Source of the DNA: Catenulispora sp. EB89
GTDB taxonomy: Bacteria > Actinomycetota > Actinomycetes > Streptomycetales > Catenulisporaceae
Direction: 5' to 3'
DNA: 64,000 nucleotides
Assembly: GCF_041261445.1 (NCBI RefSeq)
Contig: NZ_JBGCCU010000007.1
Span: 310,001 to 374,000 of the forward strand
This document shows, piece after piece, positions 60,573 through 64,000 of this stretch. The notes below the pieces were generated by a model. That model searched no databases and was not told the DNA's origin. It was given only the letters and a program-made list of their open reading frames with translations. Numbering within the stretch: the stretch's first letter is position 1; each line of letters begins with the position of its first letter. The translations under genes and the position numbers were made by a program.

Positions 60573-61346
60573 TCAGCCGGCCGGGACGATCACATCGATC
60601 CCAGGCGCGACGGCGACGTCGAAGTGGTCGATCGCGGAGGCCGGTAACGCGACGGCGCCGGGCACCGTGACGGTCCCGCCCTGCGCGCCGGAGGTCCAGG
60701 TGGAGGCGGTCTCGATGCGTCCGTCCTTGGCCACCGCGGTCAGCGTGCAGGTGTAGTCGGCCGGGACGTTGCTCATCGTCACCTGCATCGAGGTGCCCCA
60801 GGACTCGGGGTGGAAGCGGATCGAGGCGGTGATGCCGTTCACGCCGGTGGCCGCGACGGCGCGCGTGCCCGGCGGCGTGCCGGACTGGCCGCCGGTCACG
60901 CCGCCGACGCTGCCCACGTTGCCCAGGTTGCCCAGGTCGCCCAGAAGGAAGCCGCCGATCCCGGCGGTGCCCGCCAGCACCGCGCCGGCCGCCGCCAGTC
61001 CGAGACGGCGGCGTCGCCGGTGTCGGTGCGGTGGGCGGGACTGCCGGGTTCGGCGGCGGTTCGGGGCCGGAACGGTCGGCTGCGGTGCCGCGCTCGGTGT
61101 GGCGTCGAGGAAGGACCACGCGCCGAGCGCCGACGTCGCGCGGGCGTGGTCCAGGACCATCCGCACTTCGACCAGCTCGTCGTACTCGTGCTGACACGGC
61201 AGGCACTCCCGCAGGTGTTTGCGCACCTGCTGCGACTCGGCCTCGTCCAGCGCGTCGAGCACATACGCGCCGAGCGAGATCCGCAGGTCCTCCTGCTCGC
61301 AGTGGGCCTGCCGCGGTGCGCCGGGTCTGCCGTTGACCGTGTTCAC
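60573..61346 (-). CDS. Zinc-finger anti-sigma-like membrane protein
   Basis: 257 aa. His44, Cys48 and Cys51 form HxxxCxxC in RKHLRECLPCQHEYDELV, with an earlier His/Cys at 15-16, the zf-HC2 anti-sigma fold. One transmembrane helix (GLAAAGAVLAGTAGIGGFLL) is followed by a repeat-coded GDLGNLGNVGSVGG and an extracytoplasmic beta-domain. No sigma-factor gene is adjacent in the window. GTG 61346. Confidence 0.75.
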   Translation of the reverse strand: MNTVNGRPGAPRQAHCEQEDLRISLGAYVLDALDEAESQQVRKHLRECLPCQHEYDELVEVRMVLDHARATSALGAWSFLDATPSAAPQPTVPAPNRRRTRQSRPPHRHRRRRRLGLAAAGAVLAGTAGIGGFLLGDLGNLGNVGSVGGVTGGQSGTPPGTRAVAATGVNGITASIRFHPESWGTSMQVTMSNVPADYTCTLTAVAKDGRIETASTWTSGAQGGTVTVPGAVALPASAIDHFDVAVAPGIDVIVPAG

Positions 61347-61478
61347 GGCTCGAACCCGCGGTGGTCAGGGGTAAATGTGGCCATCGCCTCTGCCACCTCC
61401 CAACCTGGCGTCGCGATCGCAACGTCCGCACTGTGGACACGGTTGGGGGAGGCTTCCGGTTCGATCTCCGCCGAAAGG

Positions 61479-62453
61479 TCAGCGCATCGGGCAGGTGTGG
61501 ACGTTCAGCGGGCAGTAGTTCATGCTCGCGACGGCGACCGCGGGCTCGGCCGCCAGCACGAACGGCACCACGATCAGCGCCAGCGCCGCGACCAGCCCGA
61601 GCCGCGAGCCCCAGCGCGGCAGCGGACGTGGTCCGTCGATCAGGCGGCGGATCCGGTCGCCGACGTCGCCGCCGGCGGCCAACGCGGCGACCGGGCCGAC
61701 CGGCGCGCCGGCCCCGGCCATCGACAGCAGCGCCTCGGCCAGCGTGAGCTCGTCAGTGCTCGCACACGCGGCGTCGTCGGCGGCCAACTCCACCAGGCGA
61801 CGGGTCTCGGTCGCCGCGGCGGCGAACAGGCCGACGCGCGGGAACGCCGCGGCCATCGCGTCGGCGTAGGCCAGCGCCAGGTGATGGCGTCCGCGGACGT
61901 GCGCACGCTCGTGGGCGATCACCGCCGCCAGCTCGCCCGGCCCCAGTTTCGCCAGCGCCGCCGAGGTCAGCACGATGCGATGCCCGCGCCCGGGCAGGCA
62001 GTAGGCGGCCGCGCGGCCGTCGGGGACCACCGACACGCCGGTGTCGCCGTGCACCGCCCCGACCAGGGCCAGGGTCTGCCGGTGCCGCGTGCGCTCGCGG
62101 CGCGCCGAGGCCAGGCTGCCGCCCAGGCACCACAGCAGCCGCGCGGCCACGGCCACGGCGAGCCCGGCGCCGATGGTGCTGACCACCGCCCCGCCCGGCG
62201 TGGCGTACTGCGCACGCAGCGCCATCCCGCAGGCCCGCAGCAGCATCGCCAGGCCGCCGCTGATCCGCATCGTCGGCACCGCGAGCGCCAGCCCGGCCAG
62301 CAGCACCGAGGCCACCACCGCCGCGCACAGCGCCTGCCAGGCGGCGATCGCCAGGCGGGGCGCGCGGGTGGTCCACGCCGCGCGGGCCATCAGGCGCGGC
62401 CCGGCCACCGCGAGCAGCGCCGCGTAGGCGGCGAGTATCAGCGCGATCTTCAC
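61479..62453 (-). CDS. M56/M48-family membrane metallopeptidase (BlaR1-like)
   Basis: 324 aa, about five membrane helices. Zinc motif HERAH in VIAHERAHVRGRHHLALAYA plus the downstream acid in VELAADDAACAST match the M56 group; there is no penicillin-binding sensor domain. In this pairing it degrades or triggers loss of the BlaI-like repressor. GTG 62453 overlaps the blaI-like TGA (GTGA). Confidence 0.9.
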   Translation of the reverse strand: MKIALILAAYAALLAVAGPRLMARAAWTTRAPRLAIAAWQALCAAVVASVLLAGLALAVPTMRISGGLAMLLRACGMALRAQYATPGGAVVSTIGAGLAVAVAARLLWCLGGSLASARRERTRHRQTLALVGAVHGDTGVSVVPDGRAAAYCLPGRGHRIVLTSAALAKLGPGELAAVIAHERAHVRGRHHLALAYADAMAAAFPRVGLFAAAATETRRLVELAADDAACASTDELTLAEALLSMAGAGAPVGPVAALAAGGDVGDRIRRLIDGPRPLPRWGSRLGLVAALALIVVPFVLAAEPAVAVASMNYCPLNVHTCPMR

Positions 62454-62896
62454 GAGGCCCCGCCGCTCTGGGTCCCGCCGCCCTTGGCCCCGCCACGCTG
62501 GGCCCCGAAAGTCTGGGCCCCGGAAGTCTTGGCGGCGGCCAGCGCGGCGCGCAGCTCCTCGGCCTCGGCCGGGTCCATCTGCTCGACCAGCTTGACCAGG
62601 GTCGCGGTGCGGTTCGCGCCGGACTCGAAGACCTGGTCGATCAGGGAGGCGGCGTAGTCCTCGCGGGAGTGCACGGCGTTGTAGCGGAACGCCCGGCCGT
62701 CGCGGGCCCGGGTCAGCCAGCCCTTGCGGTGCAGGATCTCCATCACCGTCTGCACCGAGTTGTAGGCGATCGGCCGCTGCTCGTTGATGGCGTCGCGGAC
62801 CTCCCGGACCAGCGCCGGGCCGTCGGCGGACCAGACGAAGTCCATGATCTCGGACTCCAGCTCGCCGAAGCCGCGCACTGTCTCACCGAGCGCCAT
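62450..62896 (-). CDS. BlaI/MecI/CopY-family repressor
   Basis: 148 aa. Winged helix: FGELESEIMDFVWSADGPAL, then YNSVQTVMEILHRKGWLTR and RAFRYNAVHSREDYAASLID. The C-terminus is a low-complexity Gly/Gln/Ala/Ser tail (SGAQTFGAQRGGAKGGGTQS) from short repeats. ATG 62896. Coupled to the M56 peptidase and divergent from a cupredoxin-like lipoprotein that it may control. Confidence 0.92.
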   Translation of the reverse strand: MALGETVRGFGELESEIMDFVWSADGPALVREVRDAINEQRPIAYNSVQTVMEILHRKGWLTRARDGRAFRYNAVHSREDYAASLIDQVFESGANRTATLVKLVEQMDPAEAEELRAALAAAKTSGAQTFGAQRGGAKGGGTQSGGAS

Positions 62897-62915
62897 CCCA
62901 CCACCTCCGCATGTC

Positions 62916-62928
62916 CTAACCGACTTAG
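62916..62928. promoter_or_regulatory. Operator candidate CTAA-N5-TTAG
   Basis: CTAACCGACTTAG just upstream of the blaI-like start; an ACTTAG box recurs at 63004-63009 before the divergent cupredoxin-like gene. Likely BlaI-family sites, though not the usual TACA/TGTA form. Confidence 0.45.
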
Positions 62929-63051
62929 AACCACGGCCACGATAGCGCGCCGGACGCCGGGCGGACGGTGGCGTGCGGACCCGTGTACCGTATTCTCCCA
63001 AACTACTTAGGTGGATTGGAGTTCGGTCCGCCGCGACCCCGAGGAGTCTCC

Positions 63052-63441
63052 ATGGCCCGTCGTCGATCCCGGGCGATACCGCTGGTGGCGCTCGCCGTCG
63101 GCCTCTTCGGCGTCGCCGCGTGCTCGTCGGCCACGTCGACGCCCGCGGCGGCGGCCGGCGCCACCGGGGCAGGGGCGGGTCCGGTGCGGATCGCCGTGCA
63201 GATCGCGCACCACAAGGTCAGCCCGGCCGACGCGGTCCACGCCGTCCACCTCGGCGACCAGGTCGTGCTCACCGTGACCAGCGACGCCGACGACGAGGTC
63301 CACCTGCACGGCTACGACAAGGAGATCGAGATCGCCGCCGGCCGGCCCGGGACCATCGACTTCACCGCGAACCTGCCCGGGATCTTCGAGGTCGAGACGC
63401 ACAAGTCGAACCTGCAGCTGCTGCAGATCGAAGTGAAGTGA
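63052..63441 (+). CDS. Cupredoxin-like lipoprotein
   Basis: 129 aa. Lipobox LFGVAACSS with Cys24 after a signal peptide. The mature part VTSDADDEVHLHGYDKEIEI and FTANLPGIFEVETHKSNLQL resembles cupredoxin-type beta-sandwiches with possible copper ligands in HLHGYD and ETH. ATG 63052 has GAGGAG upstream. Its TGA overlaps the GTG of the next membrane protein gene, and the BlaI-like repressor is divergent. Confidence 0.75.
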   Translation: MARRRSRAIPLVALAVGLFGVAACSSATSTPAAAAGATGAGAGPVRIAVQIAHHKVSPADAVHAVHLGDQVVLTVTSDADDEVHLHGYDKEIEIAAGRPGTIDFTANLPGIFEVETHKSNLQLLQIEVK

Positions 63442-64000
63442 GCCCGGCGTTGCCGGCGGGCATATCCGCGCCGACCGCATCCTCCATGTCCCCGTCGAAC
63501 GTCGTCATCCTGGCCCACGGCGTCGGCGGACGCCGCGACCTGCCGATCCCGTTCAACTCGGTCCTGGTCGGGGGCGGGCTGGCCGTGGCGGTGTCCTTCG
63601 CGGCGCTGCTGGTGCTGTGGCCGACGCCGAAACTGCGCGGGGCGCGCGCCGGGCGGGCGTTGCCGGGCTGGGTCACGATGGCCGTCGACGCCCCGGAGAC
63701 CCGGTGGCTGCTGCGCGGACTGGGACTGCTGCTCGGCGGGTTCACCGCGGTCGCGGCGCTGTTCGGCCGCGTCGACGACCTCAACCCGACCGCCACCTTC
63801 GTCTTCGTCGTGTTCTGGGTCGGGCTGGTGCCCGCCTCGCTGCTGCTCGGCCCGATCTGGCGGCAGCTCAACCCGCTGCGCACGGTGCACCTGGCGATCT
63901 CCGCCGCGCTGCGCCGCGACCCCGATCAAGGATTCGCCGGGCTTCCGGCGGGCGTCGGCTACTACCCGGCCGCGGTGGGGCTGCTGGCGTTCACCTGGCT
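63438..64000 (+). CDS. Multi-spanning membrane protein, 3' end outside window
   Basis: GTG 63438 overlaps the lipoprotein stop; 187 codons are visible. At least four hydrophobic segments (VGGGLAVAVSFAALLVLW, LGLLLGGFTAVAALFG, FVFVVFWVGLVPASLLLG) and a conserved-looking PIWRQLNPLRTVHLAISAAL. It follows a cupredoxin-like protein as in actinobacterial copper/membrane operons, but I do not recognise a named family. Confidence 0.7.
   Translation, partial: MSPALPAGISAPTASSMSPSNVVILAHGVGGRRDLPIPFNSVLVGGGLAVAVSFAALLVLWPTPKLRGARAGRALPGWVTMAVDAPETRWLLRGLGLLLGGFTAVAALFGRVDDLNPTATFVFVVFWVGLVPASLLLGPIWRQLNPLRTVHLAISAALRRDPDQGFAGLPAGVGYYPAAVGLLAFTW

Noticed and set aside
61479-62896. Beta-lactam resistance operon
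   Set aside because: The M56 protein has no penicillin-sensing domain and no beta-lactamase gene is nearby.

Overview
The window is high-GC DNA from an actinomycete. The evidence is a WhiB regulator, an Lsr2-type DNA-binding domain, a polyphosphate glucokinase, frequent GTG and TTG starts, many 4-base GTGA/ATGA start/stop overlaps, membrane-anchored XRE regulators and GTTT-N14/15-GGG(T/C)A promoters like those of stress sigma factors. A Streptomyces- or Catenulispora-like soil actinobacterium is my inference; no rRNA or tRNA gene was found to fix the taxon.

Left part (1-19.97 kb). A minus-strand operon (ICMT-like methyltransferase, nitroreductase, PEP/pyruvate-binding domain protein running off the left edge) faces a divergent isoprenoid-synthase-like gene; together they look like an uncharacterised prenyl-related pathway. 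Then come DoxX, polyphosphate glucokinase (ppgK), a three-part fusion (alpha-helical region, SUKH domain, HSL-family esterase), a secreted HExxxE protein, a redox block (WrbA-like flavoprotein, aldo/keto reductase, divergent TetR), a class II glutamine amidotransferase, a YihY/BrkB membrane protein, RidA, a short MscS channel, a MetX-like hydrolase, a secreted ricin-type lectin, and two overlapping membrane-anchored XRE regulators.

Trehalose and alpha-glucoside block (20.05-28.3 kb). otsA-otsB lie on the minus strand. A CbiX-like protein, an MFS sugar porter and a beta-phosphoglucomutase/GH65 phosphorylase pair follow. The GH65 gene changes codon use sharply part way through. An intact IS3-family element with inverted repeats and a GCGG target duplication sits at its 3' side.

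Accessory patch (29.7-33.8 kb). This lower-GC, poorly conserved stretch holds a small membrane protein, an Lsr2-domain/DUF6924 fusion, a Cys-rich small protein, a broken XRE-TPR regulator and cutA. It is bounded by two inverted copies of a 37-38-bp repeat.

Carbohydrate and efflux region (33.8-44.3 kb). It contains a cyclase-repeat-like protein with a YunG-like partner, a 960-aa secreted beta-helix protein with two discoidin domains controlled by a divergent LacI (two perfect palindromic operators), a TetR/amidohydrolase pair, and an MFS/TetR/acetyltransferase group whose control regions hold a 40-bp perfect palindrome and a related 12-bp one.

Stress and envelope region (44.4-52.5 kb). Two hemerythrins, WhiB, DUF1345, PRC-barrel, a tiny membrane protein, a winged-helix protein, a STAS anti-anti-sigma-like protein, two coupled PAP2 phosphatases, YihY and a lipid kinase carry repeated GTTT-N14/15-GGG(T/C)A promoter candidates, so this looks like one general-stress regulon.

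Right part (52.5-64 kb). It holds a KstD-like flavoprotein, a Nei-type DNA glycosylase, a WD40 protein, a beta-lactamase-fold protein lacking the catalytic serine, three secreted or lipoprotein genes, a zinc-finger anti-sigma-like protein, a BlaI/M56 pair and a membrane protein cut by the right edge.

A window-wide peculiarity is that short tandem repeats (10-21 bp units) sit at gene ends and often duplicate the stop codon region.
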